Of a stretch of DNA of 64,000 nt, positions 21,181 through 32,399 are shown in pieces. The stretch covers positions 38,311,800-38,375,799 of the forward strand of contig OX246745.1 in NCBI GenBank assembly GCA_945910005.1, written 5' to 3'. The stretch comes from Isoperla grammatica. Taxonomy: Eukaryota; Arthropoda; Insecta; Plecoptera; Perlodidae. Made by a program: the position numbers and the translations under genes. Every line of letters begins with the position of its first letter. Position 1 is the stretch's first letter. The notes under the pieces were generated by a model, which did not search any database, was not told the origin of the DNA, and saw nothing but the letters and a program-made list of their open reading frames with translations.

Positions 21181-22065
21181 TGATTCAAAGTGATACCTTA
21201 CTTCTATATGTTTGGTACGAGAGTGAAAGATGGGGTTCTGTAATAGTTTGATTGCACTTTGGTTATCACAATATATAACAATAGGCTTCACCTCCGCTGA
21301 TCACTCTGAATAGAACCTTTTCAGATAAATTGCTTCCCTAGCACATTCGGATAGAGCAACATACTCTAACTGGAAATAGACATGCATGACTGCTTCCTTG
21401 TGAACCAAGAAATAGCTCCACCAGCAAGTGTGAAAACACTCCCTGAATAAGAGTGTCTATCTTTCTTACAACCAGCCCAATCAGCATCTGAGTAACCAGT
21501 GGTACCTCCATCTGTTGGCTTGTAAGAAAGACACAAATCACTTGTCTGTTTAAGATATCTTAGCACTCGCTTTGCATGTTGCCCGTGTTCATTAGTATAA
21601 CACGTGTTGTATTGACTTAGTGCACTGACAGCAAACATAATATCTGGTCTAGTGCTCACTGCAACATACATAAGACACCCGATTAGATTATGATATCGTA
21701 CATTTGCTTTCATAGTATCACTTGACTTTATCAAAATGTTAGATTTGTCTCCACTGGAGTATTTGTTGGCTTTGCATCTACCATATCAAATCTTTCCAAC
21801 AGCTCATTAATGTAAGCAGTTGATCTATGGTAACTACACCACTATCTTTGTTTCGAGTCATTCGCATACCAAGGCAAGGCATCACCTAAGTTATGCATTT
21901 TAAATCTAGACATCAATGTTTTCTTGATCTTACATTTCTCCTCCACATTGTTGGATAAAATTAAAAAATCATCCACATACAATGCTATGATGACAGTGTA
22001 CTGACTACTGATCTTATAGTACACACATGGACATGGCTCATAATCAGATTGCTTCAATCCCAACT
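21181..22065 (-). pseudogene. copia-2 reverse transcriptase end and RNase H
   Basis: 22063-21842 contains the YVDD box (ALYVDDFLIL) and RFKMHNLG. 21734-21366 contains LIGCLMYVAVSTRPDI and the RNase H start GYSDADWAGCKKDRHS. Below it, in shifted frames, come EYVALSECAREA and YCDNQSAIKL down to about 21185. Several frameshifts separate these blocks. It is the polymerase/RNase H end of the old element. Confidence 0.85.
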
Positions 22066-22089
22066 CAACAAGAGTAACATGGATTTTTT

Positions 22090-22642
22090 ATTCCACATTC
22101 TAGACGCCTGCTCAACCCATACAATGCCCTTTTTATCAAACATACTTTATGTTCATCACCTTGTTTACAGAAACTCTGTGGCTGACACATGTAAACTGTT
22201 TCATGGAGATCCCCGTTAAGAAAAGCTAGACCAAATAACAATTAAGAGTCTCTCTCCTCACTACAGGAGAAAATGTTTCATCATAGTCTACCCCTTGTTG
22301 TTGAGTAAAACCCTTGGCTACTAGTCTTGCTTTATACCGCTGGGGTTGACCATCAGCACCATGTTTAATTTTAATTACCCATTTGCACTTAACTATACAC
22401 TGATTGATTGGTTTATTTACCAACCCCCAGGCATTATTTTCCTGAAGAGATTGAAAGTCTTCTGCCATAGCAATTTCCCACTTATCCTTATCAGGTCTAG
22501 ACAATGCATCATTCATTGTTAAAGGATCGCCAATGCACTTTTCTATCTCAGCTTGATAACTAATATACCCTGGAAATTGAGTTTGCCTACGCTGCCTTTG
22601 TGGATACCTACGCTCAGTTTGAATCTCATGAACATTGAACAC
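22090..22642 (-). pseudogene. copia-2 reverse transcriptase, N-terminal part
   Basis: Encodes the linker to reverse transcriptase and its first motifs: WEIAMAEDFQSLQENN, CKWVIKIKHGADG, RYKARLVAKGFTQQ and VDYDETFSPVVR. Below 22226 the frame is disturbed, but the expected QPQSF and LYGL-type sequence can be traced to about 22090. Clearly a different family from copia-1. Confidence 0.85.
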
Positions 22643-22706
22643 ATCACTTTCAAGACTTTAGTCACTTTCATGACTACCATCAGTTTCATGACTCACATCA
22701 TTGTCA

Positions 22707-23505
22707 CTAGCTAAGGAATGAGAACCAAAGAGCTCGATTACAGGAACACTGTTTGACAACTTCTTCACCGCCTTTGGCATAAATAGGCCTATTACATAAA
22801 AAGTTTTCATCAAAGATCACATCTCTAGCTTTGATTACATTACAGGTTTTGACATCGTACAAACGATACCCTGTAGAAAAATCACAATACCCTACCATAA
22901 TCAACTCTTGACTCTTAGGGTCCTATTTTGTTCCACACTCCTTCTTAACTTGTGCTTTGCAACCAAACACACGAAAATGCTCTAAGTCAGGTATACACAG
23001 ATAACAAATTAACTTAATTGGTTATTTTGTTATCTGTGGCTTATAACACCAGTATGTGGAGAACGATTTTTGAGATAAATCGCTATGCTGCAAGTTTCTG
23101 CCCACAGTTTCTTGAGTAAATTGGTTTCCGACAGCATGGCCCTAGCTTTCTCAACTATGGACCTATTTGCACGCTCTGCGACACCATTCTGCTCTGGAGT
23201 TCTGGGAATCGTGATTTCATGCTTAATAGCTCGTTCTAAAAAATACTTACTAAGGACATCATTCACTTATTCACGCCCATTGTCAGACCTCAATTTTTTT
23301 AATTTCCGTCCTGCAGTAGCTACAAACTCCTTTAGCTTAGAAGAAACTTCATCTTTTGTTCTAAGAAAAAAAGGAAAAATTTTCCTAGACAAATAGTCTA
23401 CAAAGATTAGCATATATCTACACCCACTAACCGAATTATCCTCCATGGGGCCACACACATCCGTATGCACAAGATCCAACACTGATTTGGCTCGCTTTCC
23501 TTGTC
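22707..23505 (-). pseudogene. copia-2 integrase core and C-terminal region
   Basis: From 23505 down: VHTDVCGPM and LIFVDYLSRK (first Asp), KLRSDNGRE (second Asp) and, after a stop at 23267, PEQNGVAERANRS with the catalytic Glu. A broken C-terminal region follows, then GYCDFSTGYRLYD at 22904. The catalytic D,D,E residues are all present but in separate frames. The upstream part of integrase lies beyond the hAT insertion at 29101 and above. Confidence 0.85.
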
Positions 23506-23589
23506 TTCTAGACCAGTGTTTCTCAACCTTTAGTAACACACGGACCACCATTAAAATTATCAGAATTTACACGGACCACCATTACTATT

Positions 23590-24217
23590 TTAAATATTAA
23601 ACTTAAGGGTCGGTGTAGAGGTAAGGAGGTGCTTGGGTATGGCACTTAATCTCTTTGCAGAAGCTTCACCCAAAACTTTACGGCATGCTTCGATCATTGT
23701 AGGCATTATAAGATCTCTGCCGATTGTAAATGGTTTTTTTGATTTCGCTATACGTAGTGATATGAGAAATGAAGCTTTCAATGCAGCCTGACTAACAGTA
23801 GCTGAAGAATGAATTATTTTCTTTTATGAATATAGCTCGGTTTGCTTTCATTTGAAAAAAATCTACAGATTTATGTCATGCATCTTTATGCTTCATTTGC
23901 AAGTGCCTAATGAGCTTTGCGGGTTTCATCGCTTCATTTGATAAAAGTTCGCCACAAATTACACGTTGTGGATTTGGGGCCTCACTGTTTCCGTGAGAAA
24001 TGAAACCGTTTTGGATGTATTCGGGGTTGTATTTTCTATAAACACTTTTTTCTACCTTTTTAGCAGCAGGGTGTTCACTGTCTTTGTCAACGATTTCTTC
24101 TGTGTCGGCGAGCGGTAGGCTGAATGAAGACGGTTCCCCTACCAGAACACTTGTAGAATCATTAGCAATATTTTGTTTCCTTTTGAAAAAGTTTTGAATT
24201 GACACTTGTTTACTCAT
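23590..24217 (-). pseudogene. Charlie-type hAT transposase, N-terminal remnant
   Basis: 24217-23876 begins MSKQVSIQNFFKRKQN and carries RKYNPEYIQNGF and a BED-like finger (VICGELLSNEAMKPAKLIRH, then MKH). After a frame break, 23781-23590 gives ASFLISLRIAKSKKPFTIG, typical of ZBED5/SCAND3-like domesticated or active Charlie transposases. The frame ends within the linker, and the catalytic domain and C-terminal dimerisation region are absent. A deletion probably removed them before or after the nested insertion. Confidence 0.85.
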
Positions 24218-24596
24218 TTTGTAAAACCAATTAATAGAAAAACATTAAAAGTCAACTGACGAAAGCATGGAATTAAAAACAGACGCGTGTGTTGTGCCTA
24301 GGGTTTTAAATGGTGCAAAAAAACAGTTTTTGTTTCTAAAAAAAAAATGGGAATTTTTGGGTTTTTTCCGATGCTCTGGAAAAGTAGTTTTTTGGGGGAA
24401 AAATTGAAAATAGGCCCAAAGTAGTACTACAAATAACCAATTTACACTTTTAATGTTGTTACAAGTACAGAGAGAGAATTAAGATTATGAATTAACATTT
24501 TTTAAATGAAAACGTTAGAAAAATAAAGCTTCAGCCTAGTCCTCACACACAAGTTTATGTATAGGCCTATATTCATCAGTCATAACCATCTCATTC

Positions 24597-25030
24597 TTCT
24601 CCCGGCACCCTCTCGCGTTCTCCCTCCTCTCGCCTCTTGTCGCCCACGGGTGATACATCCCCTCCCTCTTCAACGCCCGGCACCCTCTCGCGTTCTCCCT
24701 CCTCTCGCCTCTTGTCGCCCACGGGTGATACATCCCCTCCCTCTTCAACGCCCGGCACCCTCTCGCGTTCTCCCTCCTCTCGCGTCTCGTCGCCCACGGG
24801 TGATACATCCCCTCCCTCTTCAACGCCCGGCACCCTCTCGCGTTCTCCCTCCTCTCGCCTCTTGTCGCCCACGGGTGATACATCCCCTCCCTCTTCAACG
24901 CCCGGCACCCTCTCGCGTTCTCCCTCCTCTCGCGTCTCGTCGCCCACGGGTGATACATCCCCTCCCTCTTCAACGCCCGGCACCCTCTCGCGTTCTCCCT
25001 CCTCTCGCGTCTCGTCGCCCACGGCTGATA
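24597..25030. repeat. 75-bp minisatellite, 5.7 copies
   Basis: Units starting CCCGGCACCCTCTCGCGTTC recur every 75 bp from 24601. Two variants differ in a few bases (CGCCTCTTGTCGCCC versus CGCGTCTCGTCGCCC) in the order A, A, B, A, B, B. Because 75 is a multiple of three, frames on both strands stay open for the whole array, which creates long but not necessarily real open frames. Confidence 0.95.
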
Positions 25031-25049
25031 GTCGGGACAGCCCGGTCTG

Positions 25050-25370
25050 CGATACGTCGCAGGCAGAGTCGGTTCTCTCATCCGTCCGGTCAGGGAGCGG
25101 AGTTGGCACAAGCGCGACAGGTGGTTGGGTTGTCAAAAATGTGACAAACGGTTGACTTGGCATGAGGGCAAAAGGTGGTTGGGTTGTTGAAAGTGTGACA
25201 AGTGGTCGCGTTGGTGCGAGGGCGACAGGTGGTTGGGTTGGTGCGGGTGTAACAGGTGGTTGGTTTGGTGCAAGCGTGATGGGTTGTTGAAAGTGTGACA
25301 AGTGGTTGTGTTGGTGCGAGCGCGACAGGTGGTTGGGTTGGTGTGGGCGTGACAGGTAGTTCACTTATGG
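25050..25370. repeat. Degenerate ~30-bp repeat encoding Thr/Pro-rich sequence
   Basis: About nine diverged units built on GGTGGTTGGGTTGGTGCGAG. On the minus strand they read as an 11-residue Thr/Pro motif (such as APTQPPVALAP). This stretch is in frame with the adjacent 75-bp array, giving an uninterrupted 257-codon frame (25364-24591). It could be coding sequence of mucin-like type carried by the element, or just a compound minisatellite. No promoter or start supports expression. Confidence 0.6.
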
Positions 25371-25439
25371 AAATAAAACCTACTTACTTACTTACTATTC
25401 TCATCACAATCAATCTGTCTCTCTCCAAGTTAGGCCTAA

Positions 25440-26193
25440 CTCATTCCTGATCCTGGTCCTCCTGGTGATCAATTGCATACTCAGTGATACTGGGCCCTAT
25501 GATGTTGTCTGAGTCGAAGTCGGACACTTTGTATTGTTCACCCACTTCGTCATTGGCATCTAAATCTTGAAGAAGTTGAAAATCATCATCATCATTAGCA
25601 GCTACAGAACCTAAAATTTGTGGACGGCTCTTGCTATCTTAAATTTCTTATGAAATCAAATGGCTTTTTATAGCAACCAATTTTTGTACCCGCGAAGCTG
25701 TCAATTGGCTTCGAGACTTGCTGTGAATGGCTCCGAATACTGACCAGTTCCTCTATGACGCAGCTGACGAAGGTGGAATACTCAAAACTCTAGATGCAAC
25801 GGATGAGAGTGGCTGAGTGGTAAAAAGACCTTGCCACCATATAAGTGGTGAAATGTTCTTTGCTGTGGTCCAAATAGCGTCCCTTGCACAAAGTTTGGTT
25901 GACGTCCGGTATTCAGGCAAGTTGCCTAGAATTTTTCCATCATCTAGCCCGAGATAGTTCGAAAGTTTCACAATGTAATCAAATGCATTGGCAATTTCGT
26001 CATCCTCCAATCCATCAGCTTTGTATCGAGGATCAACCAGGCTCGCCGCGCAATGGATGGGTTTCATTATGAAGGCCTTTCTTGATTCAAGGTATCCTTT
26101 GACTTTTTCTTCCTCCTGTTTGCTTAGAGGGCATCTTTTTGTGATGAAATTTTTTCGTGAAAAGTGTCCCGTTAAAAAGTTCTGGGCACCCAA
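25440..26193 (-). pseudogene. BED-hAT transposase C-terminus
   Basis: Contains the hAT C-terminal dimerisation signature in order: ASLVDPRYKADGL, IWWQGLF, LSSVASRVLSIPPSSAAS and then, after an in-frame TAG near 25755, RNWSVFGAIHSKSR and RVQKLVAI. Below that, an acidic tail ends DHQEDQDQE before a stop at about 25447. This region holds the subunit contacts and the last part of the catalytic fold in hAT enzymes. The TAG replaces the conserved Glu after SSAAS. Confidence 0.85.
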
Positions 26194-26492
26194 AAACGAA
26201 AAATTTTCGAATTCTCAATTTGACGATTTTGGTACGTTTTTAACGCGTCACATTCAAACGGCTCTGCCCGTCGAACCAAACGAGATATGACGTTCGTTTT
26301 TGTTTTGTTACCGGCGCTTACCATCTGGGTAACTGATATTTGGTAATTTTTTGGATTCGTCCCGGAACTTTCGTCAATCAAATTGTGAACATTTGGTAAA
26401 GTGCGTTTTTAAAAAGGAGCGGGCACACTTTTCTCCCACATTTTTTGTTTGAAAACTTTCTCGACTATTTCATTTTAAAGGATTAACATTAA

Positions 26493-27055
26493 AGTCGATC
26501 GATGAAGTGAACTACCCATTCAATACAACAACTAAAGTATTCAAATTAATTGGACAAGAAAAAATACTTTTTTTCATTCTAAATTATGAATTTCAAGAAT
26601 TATTACATGTGAGTAGCATTTAATACTGAACTTCTTGAAATTATATATTTTTTTTTATTAATAAAGTATATTTAATATTTATAGTTTCTAATTTGAGTAG
26701 ATTTGACGTAAAATTGACACACCAACGCGAATATCTCGAAAACGGATCGCGTTCGATCATCTTTTTCAAACGTATTCATGTTAGTCATGAAGTTATCTAC
26801 ATTTAAGACGAAAATTTGTTAGAATATATTACTTTTTGAAGGTGCTACGCAAAGTTATACGGTTGAAAGTGTAGGTTTTTGTTCAGTTACAATGTACAAC
26901 ATAGGGAATTCCAACGCATTTCAACACTCAATAAATAAAAAACTAATAGCGGCAGGTACATATTTTTTTCTACAATATTCACAAGCTTAATCTCAACTTG
27001 CAGTACATACAATTTGAATGATTTATATAACATGTGCAGTTATCATCGATCGACT
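26493..27055. mobile_element. MITE with TTAA target duplication
   Basis: The perfect 13-bp inverted ends AGTCGATCGATGA (26493-26505 and 27043-27055) are flanked on both sides by TTAA (26489-26492 and 27056-27059). TTAA duplication points to piggyBac- or Kolobok-type mobilisation. The 563-bp interior is AT-rich without a gene. It is the innermost of the nested insertions. Confidence 0.8.
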
Positions 27056-27621
27056 TTAATCTGGAGAAAATACTCGTGAAATTTTGAATTTTGTCCCGGA
27101 TGCTTAGTTATGGGCACTTTTACATTTTTTCGACACGGCTTCAGTTTTGATTTTTTTGCGTCAAGTTGGTACTTTTCAAATGGGTTTTTTTCCTTTAGTC
27201 CGATGCTGAACCCTTGCCCGTACAGGGGGATGTAAAAACATTTTTGAAAAGTCACTCCCTTACTTAATGACAGACGTTCGCGAACGCTTACTGAATAATA
27301 TTGTTGGGTTTTCCCAGGGTTGGTTCTAGGTAAGGTTATATAAGGTTAGTTAAGGCTAGTTAAGTTGGCCGCGAACGTTCACTGAATATTTACTTTTTTA
27401 CTTTTTTACTTTTTTTTTTACTTTTTTTTTTATTTTTATTTATTTTTTTTATTTTACTTACATTCTTAGTAGGCCAATATGATATTTTATAATTATTTAT
27501 GAAAAGTGAAAACAACTTACATTGCTAGTTAGGCCTGACAATATTGGCAGTGGCTGCAGCTGGTCAACACTATCTCGCAGCTATCATCTTCATCGGAAGT
27601 ATGCTGGTCTTCCCCCTTTGC

Positions 27622-27804
27622 TTAAGAAGACTTAACATCATAGGGGCATTTGTTACATTGCTTTACAATGTGTTTCATCATACGAGTAGCATTTGGAAAT
27701 CTGTACATAATTTTGCAGTATTTACAAACAGCAATTTTCTTTTTAGGATCCTCAGCTGAAGTGGAACTTTGGAAATGCTCCCATATTATTGAAACCTGGC
27801 GCAT
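27622..27804 (-). pseudogene. BED zinc-finger exon of the nested hAT
   Basis: The minus-strand frame reads SIIWEHFQ, then CKYCKIMYRFPNATRMMKHI, then CNKCPYD. This is a BED finger with the aromatic/His start (WEHF), the CX2C pair, the NATRM turn and the closing His/Cys. The finger binds the transposon ends. The central catalytic part of the transposase between this exon and 26193 is missing or unrecognisable. Confidence 0.82.
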
Positions 27805-29100
27805 TGTATTGCCTTGAGCTATGAAACAAGATAAATGGTATCAGTATAAGATGTAGGCCTAGGCCTAGGGCCTAAGAATACTAGGCTAGGCCAAAATGTT
27901 AATGCAAGTGCTAGGTACATTGTTATTTGGAAAATACATTAAATGTGGTCTTTAATCTCAATACAGTGTGATGAGTGACGGGTTAAGTGCTTTCCAAATA
28001 GGATCTACAACCACAACTCACAATAGTTGACTTTGCAGTGAAAATTCGTGAATAAAGTTTGCCAATCAAATCAGTTAAGTAAGCTTAGTTAAGGTTGCAA
28101 GTTGAGTTGATTTAGCTAATGATAATCTCTATTTTCTAGAAGTGCCTGATTAAATAAAAAACAACAATGAAGAAATACATTTCAAGTTAATACTTACTGA
28201 CACTGTCGCTCAATCTCAATGAACAACTTGTACAATGATAGGCTAGCCTAATGAGTTACTGCAGGGAACAGACAGCAGCAGCATTACAGCAGTGGTTTGC
28301 CTACTTCCTTCTTTTTCTTTTTGGTGGCATAGAGCTTTGTCTATGTGGCCAGTGGCCCAGTAGGCAGTAAATAGTCTCCATTACCTTTCTTCCTGGTACT
28401 TCATTACAGCTTTACATTAGATTAGACGTCGGTCACATTTCTCACCACAAGGAATTTACACATTACACATTTTAGGTGAAAACGAAATTTTCCTAAAATT
28501 TCCCGGGCTTTTTGGAAAAAAAAAACTGAAAAAAACGGGGTTTTTTCCCAAGCAAGAAATTTCAGGAAATTTTAAAAACCTAGTTGTGCCTACTTCAACC
28601 GTGAACATACTGAACTTTGAGTGGACACACATTGTGTAGGTCTGTCTCCACGATCCACCCTTGCGCATTGTCAGTATTTCCCAGAAGTCGGAGATAACTT
28701 GAACAGAACTTCATCCGCTCCACTGTGTGTGTGTCACCGCATCAATCCTTAGGATTATAAATACAATGTCCACATCGCTGGTGTAGGGGTTTGCGTAGCC
28801 GCCTGAACAGGTAGCTTATCTTAGTTTGGAGAGATAATTGACAAGTGCAGACCTGTGGCAAAATGTTGACCGTGGGGGGTCACGGAAGACAGACAGATGT
28901 TTTGGGTTTCAGTTTATGAAGCGAAACGCGGAAAACTATGAAAGTTGGAAGGCCCAACGTCAGATTCGAATAACTTATAAATTGAAAATAGTTTGTAGTT
29001 GGAAATCCGTCAATAATGTGACATGTATATTGTGTAGGCCACATTCGAATGCAATATTCTCGCTGCCGCGGACCACCGGTTGAGAACCACTGTTCTAGAC

Positions 29101-29796
29101 GGGTTTCTACATTGTTTTCCCTTAGCACATTGTACACACACATCAGAAAAAGAACCCGTGAATTTAACACCCGTTACCATATTTTGTGTGATATCCAGAC
29201 CCTTTTTACGAATGTGACCTAAACGCCTGTGCCACAACTTTGGATTATTCACAAAAGTTGCTACAGACTTACTTGCTACAGACTCATCTATACTGTTGAC
29301 ACTGCATGGCTTAATATCATTCACACATTCACTGACAACATTCAGATTAGTTGTAGTTGACTGCTCGTCCAGCTTATAAAGCCCATCAATTTGTGTTGCA
29401 GTAATTCTAACTTCACCTCTAACCTCAAAATCATCCCTGTGATACACTTTACAACCTTGATCATCAAAAACACTCACTAGTCCTTTCTTGGCTATTTGAG
29501 AGATTGACAAAAGGTTCACTGACAATTCAGGAATGTGCATAACATCGTGAATTATTTTTCCACCATCCAGCACATTGACGTGAACATTTCCAATACCCTT
29601 GACACTCATGTTACTATCATCAGCTATAGTTACAGGCAACTTACTTGTTGTACGATAGTTGACTATTACTGCTCTCTTTTTACCCATATGATGAGTACAG
29701 CCAGAATCCAAAATCCACCCTGTTTTAGAAAGTCTCGCACCGAATGCATTCAACAGTCCAGTAAATTTAGGTTTCTGTTCAACTGTAGATATGTTG
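29101..29796 (-). pseudogene. copia-2 protease and GAG-pre-integrase
   Basis: The frame from 29753 down contains the aspartic protease core ILDSGCTHHM, INLLS-like VNLLSISQIA, and the pre-integrase zinc motif LWHRRLGHIRKKG ... CVQCAKGKQC. It continues to the Charlie insertion at 29092, after which integrase resumes at 23505. This stretch is itself undamaged over 210 residues, even though the rest of pol is broken. Confidence 0.88.
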
Positions 29797-29804
29797 ACTT
29801 CGGA

Positions 29805-29934
29805 ACCAGATTGAATTTTTTTTTCAATTCAATTCAATTTTGCTTTATTATTCTTCTTAAACCTTGCATACATTTTTTTTTTTTGTTATAATAAAAACAC
29901 AAGTTTTGTTTACACAAATATTACACATTAATGT
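29805..29934 (-). mobile_element. Short poly(A) retroposon in copia-2
   Basis: 130 bp with an AATAAA-type signal and an A-rich tail on the minus strand, flanked by the 8-bp repeat acttcgga (29797-29804 and 29935-29942). It interrupts the copia-2 frame between gag and protease. This structure fits a 5'-truncated LINE-type insertion; the source element is not identified. Confidence 0.65.
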
Positions 29935-29942
29935 ACTTCGGA

Positions 29943-30402
29943 GTACCATTCTAGAGTTCAGGCCAGTCGACTTTCTTGTGCCCGATCTTGTGACACTTTA
30001 TCAACACAATCTTGTTTTGTTGACCTTGACATTGTAGATTCTTTTGTTGACCTTGACTTTGCTTACTCCATTGGTTTCGCCTTCGAACAGCAAGAGCAGA
30101 ATCACCAGCAGCACCAGCATCCCTTCGATAATCTTCCATCAGAAGTTTAGACTTGATGTATTCACTCGTAGTTTTGCGATCACTTGTTTCCAATGTAATG
30201 ATCATGGGTTTATATTATTGAGGTAGCCCATGCAACATAATGACTCCAATGAACTCATCCCAATTTGGAACACCACTCTCTTGGATTTTTTATGACAAAG
30301 GCATGATCTGACCAACATAGTCAGCCATGGAACTGCCATTTTCAAGCATCACTGAAACCAGTCGACCGAGAAGATAGACACGTCCAGTCAGTCTTCTATC
30401 AC
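29943..30402 (-). pseudogene. copia-2 gag, C-terminal part
   Basis: Minus-strand blocks include LVSVMLENGSSMADYVGQIM near 30300-30370 and TSEYIKSKLLMEDYRRDA near 30160, followed by a damaged zinc knuckle (CHKIGHKKVDWP, in which the last Cys is Trp). Frames are shifted between blocks. The rest of gag lies beyond the fold-back element at 32068. Confidence 0.75.
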
Positions 30403-31158
30403 CGAAGGTTGGGGACATCTTCGATGCCCCACTCTCCGATGCCCCACCAACCTTTTTAGTCTCCGATACCCCCCCCCCCACCAACCTTTTTAGTCTCCGA
30501 TACCCCACTCTCCGATACCCCACCTACCTGCTCTACCGGTTTTCTAAAGCCCGTGTTACACCACGCATTTTTAACGCACGTTCACTGCGCGGTAAATTCA
30601 AATAGTTAAAACTACATGGTATATTGAAGTCTTCTCAAACTGATTATTGGCCTGTATAGACGTAAATTTAGTTAAATATTGTGTATAAGTACTAACTTTT
30701 CACCAAAGTCTCTCCGTATTCAAGCATGTTATTCAATCTTTGTTGAGTCTTGTCTATGTTATAATAAATATTATTGGAATAAGTTCGTTTAGCTATTTGA
30801 CAGGAAAATATAATGTTTTGGCTCTTTATAAAATATAACTGTAGTGAAACCCTAGTTTGAATATTGATACAACTTGTTTAAATCCCTTTCATTCGTGGCC
30901 CAACGTAACTAAAACCCCCACATTTTTTTAAATAATGAAAGTGTTTTTGAAGATTTTTCTAACAGGTACTGTGAATCACAATCGAACATTGAGTCCCTAT
31001 ACATAAAATGTATTATGTGTACTACATCCATTGTAAATAAATGGTTTACTTGCATTTCAAATAACATGTCTTTGGATGGAAATGACGAGAAAAATCAAAT
31101 TACATTGATTGTTATAGTTCACCTAGTTCTCCCCACTCAAGGCGTTTTGACCCACTGA

Positions 31159-31175
31159 CCCCCCCCCCCCCCCCC
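31159..31175. repeat. Poly-C tract (17 C)
   Basis: Uninterrupted C run inside the fold-back element. Confidence 0.95.
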
Positions 31176-31379
31176 AAAATAACATGGAACGATCTATTAT
31201 GTCCATTTACCGTGAAAGATTTTGGTCCCCAAAAATGTTGGCTATCATTGGCATACTCGGCTACCTTTTCAGTAAATCATCTACGTTTTGAGTGAAATAT
31301 TATAACGCAAATTTTTGCAAAGTTCGGGATTGTATTTAATTATTTTTAATTTCTTTATTTAACGTCTATCTTATTTAAC

Positions 31380-31705
31380 CTGCCCAGGGACTGCTACCTT
31401 ATCGTGGTGGGCAGGTTTGCGTACTTTGGTGATCCCGAGAGCTATGCCGGCGGAAGCGTATGCTTCTGGTAGGGCCACCCTAGCCGGACAGGTCGAGGAG
31501 GAGAAGTCAGACGAAATGCAGTCCACATCCTCCCCACTCCCGTTTCCTCCCCTTCCCTTTTCTTCCCCGCCCTCCTACTTGACCCTTTCCTCCAAACACC
31601 CTACTAGTTCATCTTCATATATCACCCACTCATTGTCTCGATTAGCCTCGTTGCAAAAATATGAGACGTTAAGCCCAAATATCAATCAATCAATCTTTCT
31701 TATTT
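31380..31705 (+). repeat. LINE/SINE-like fragment
   Basis: Starts TGCCCAGGGACTGCTACCTT with the GC-rich ATCGTGGTGGGCAGG and GATCCCGAGAGCTATGCC, a stretch I recall from 5' regions of animal non-LTR retrotransposons. It ends with a tail (CTCGATTAGCCTCGTTGCAA ... AATCAATCAATC) also present in the tRNA-type SINE at 45050-45235. It may be a deletion derivative joining a LINE head to the shared 3' tail. Confidence 0.5.
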
Positions 31706-32067
31706 AGTTAAAAAACTGAGTTACAAACGATTACATAATAGTACATTTAAAAAATACATATTAAATATATAATTGTTTAAACTATCATTTAGGTTAGTAT
31801 TATATTGGGGAGGAATATCCCCTTTAATAATACAGGCTAGTTTGAACACGAAACACGACTGTTAAATAGAGAATGCATTTTATAATATTTGAATTTACCG
31901 CGTATGCTTATTTTACGTGGTGTAGCATGGGCTTCATGAGGTGTTCATGGCTTCATTCAGGTAGTGGGGTATCGGAGACTAAAAAGGTTCAGGTAGTGGG
32001 GTATCGGAGACCAAAAAGATTGGTGGGGTATCGGAGAGTGGGGCATCGGAGAGCGCCCCCGAAGGTT

Positions 32068-32339
32068 TTATCAAGAGATTTTCAAGCATCTCTGGCAGTA
32101 ACACACGAATGAACATGCACATAAAGCTCTGGCTTAATCATGAATGAAATTTTCGCCAAGTCTTTTTCATCCTTCTTATTGTCTAGAACAAACTGTTCTC
32201 CTGTCGTAGGTGCCGGCTCACGAACGTAGTCCCACAGGTCTTCGTGACGCAGATACATGGTCATGGCAAACTTCCAGGATTTGAAGTCTTCAATGCCACT
32301 CAACCTGTCCACTCCGATTGATCCGTTGTTTAACGCCAT
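32068..32339 (-). pseudogene. copia-2 gag, N-terminal part
   Basis: The ATG at 32339 begins MALNNGSIGVDRLSGIEDFK, followed by SWKFAMTMYLRHEDLWDYV, the characteristic copia gag opening. The frame stays open to the fold-back insertion at 32067. Just upstream (32386-32398) lies the primer-binding site. Confidence 0.85.
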
Positions 32340-32385
32340 CTTAGTAATCTTACTTTCCACAGATATGTATTACGTGACAAGAATT

Positions 32386-32398
32386 AGGGCCCATAATC
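32386..32398 (-). other. copia-2 primer-binding site (half initiator tRNA-Met, decayed)
   Basis: Plus-strand AGGGCCCATAATC corresponds to the initiator tRNA-Met anticodon arm (TGGGCCCATAACC) with two changes, and lies about 47 bases upstream of gag. Same primer type as copia-1. Confidence 0.6.
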
Positions 32399-32399
32399 T

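Larger units (their letters stand above)
24299..28582. mobile_element. BED-finger hAT transposon nested in the Charlie-type element
   Basis: The ends TAGGGTTTTAAATGG (left) and TAGGTTTTTAAAATTTCC (right, inverted) are flanked by the perfect 8-bp repeat gttgtgcc (24291-24298 and 28583-28590). The subterminal DNA on both sides is rich in TTTTTGGGAAAAA-like blocks. Minus-strand transposase pieces lie at 27804-27622 (BED finger) and 26193-25440 (C-terminus). A minisatellite region and a TTAA MITE lie inside. Confidence 0.9.
23514..29092. mobile_element. hAT (Charlie-type) transposon inserted in copia-2
   Basis: The right end, inverted, reads CAGTGGTTCTCAACCGGTGG and the left end CAGTGTTTCTCAACC, the well-known Charlie-type hAT terminus. 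Both ends are flanked by the perfect 8-bp target repeat ttctagac (23506-23513 and 29093-29100). Only about 1.3 kb belongs to this element itself; the rest is the younger BED-hAT at 24299-28582. A transposase remnant on the minus strand lies at 23590-24217. Confidence 0.93.
30411..32059. mobile_element. Fold-back-like DNA element in copia-2 gag
   Basis: Inverted ends GGGGACATCTTCGATGCCCC (left) and GGGGCGCTCTCCGATGCCCC (right, inverted) are flanked by the perfect 8-bp repeat cgaaggtt (30403-30410 and 32060-32067). Each end contains two or three copies of a ~30-bp unit built on CTCCGATACCCCACCAACC. Repeats inside the inverted arms are typical of fold-back elements. 8-bp duplications occur in hAT, P and Merlin families; none can be chosen. 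No transposase is seen. A LINE/SINE-like fragment lies at 31380-31705. Confidence 0.75.

Noticed and set aside
24557..25155. Plus-strand Pro/Ser-rich frames of 172-195 codons
   Set aside because: Produced by the 75-bp minisatellite, whose unit is a multiple of three and keeps all frames open; nothing extends them on either side.
26172..26381. Minus-strand frame upstream of the BED-hAT C-terminus
   Set aside because: No similarity to hAT transposase and in a different frame from the C-terminal block; treated as non-coding.
31417..31707. Short Ser/Pro-rich protein from 31417
   Set aside because: The frame lies across a LINE/SINE-like fragment and its ATC tail; no domain or splice support.
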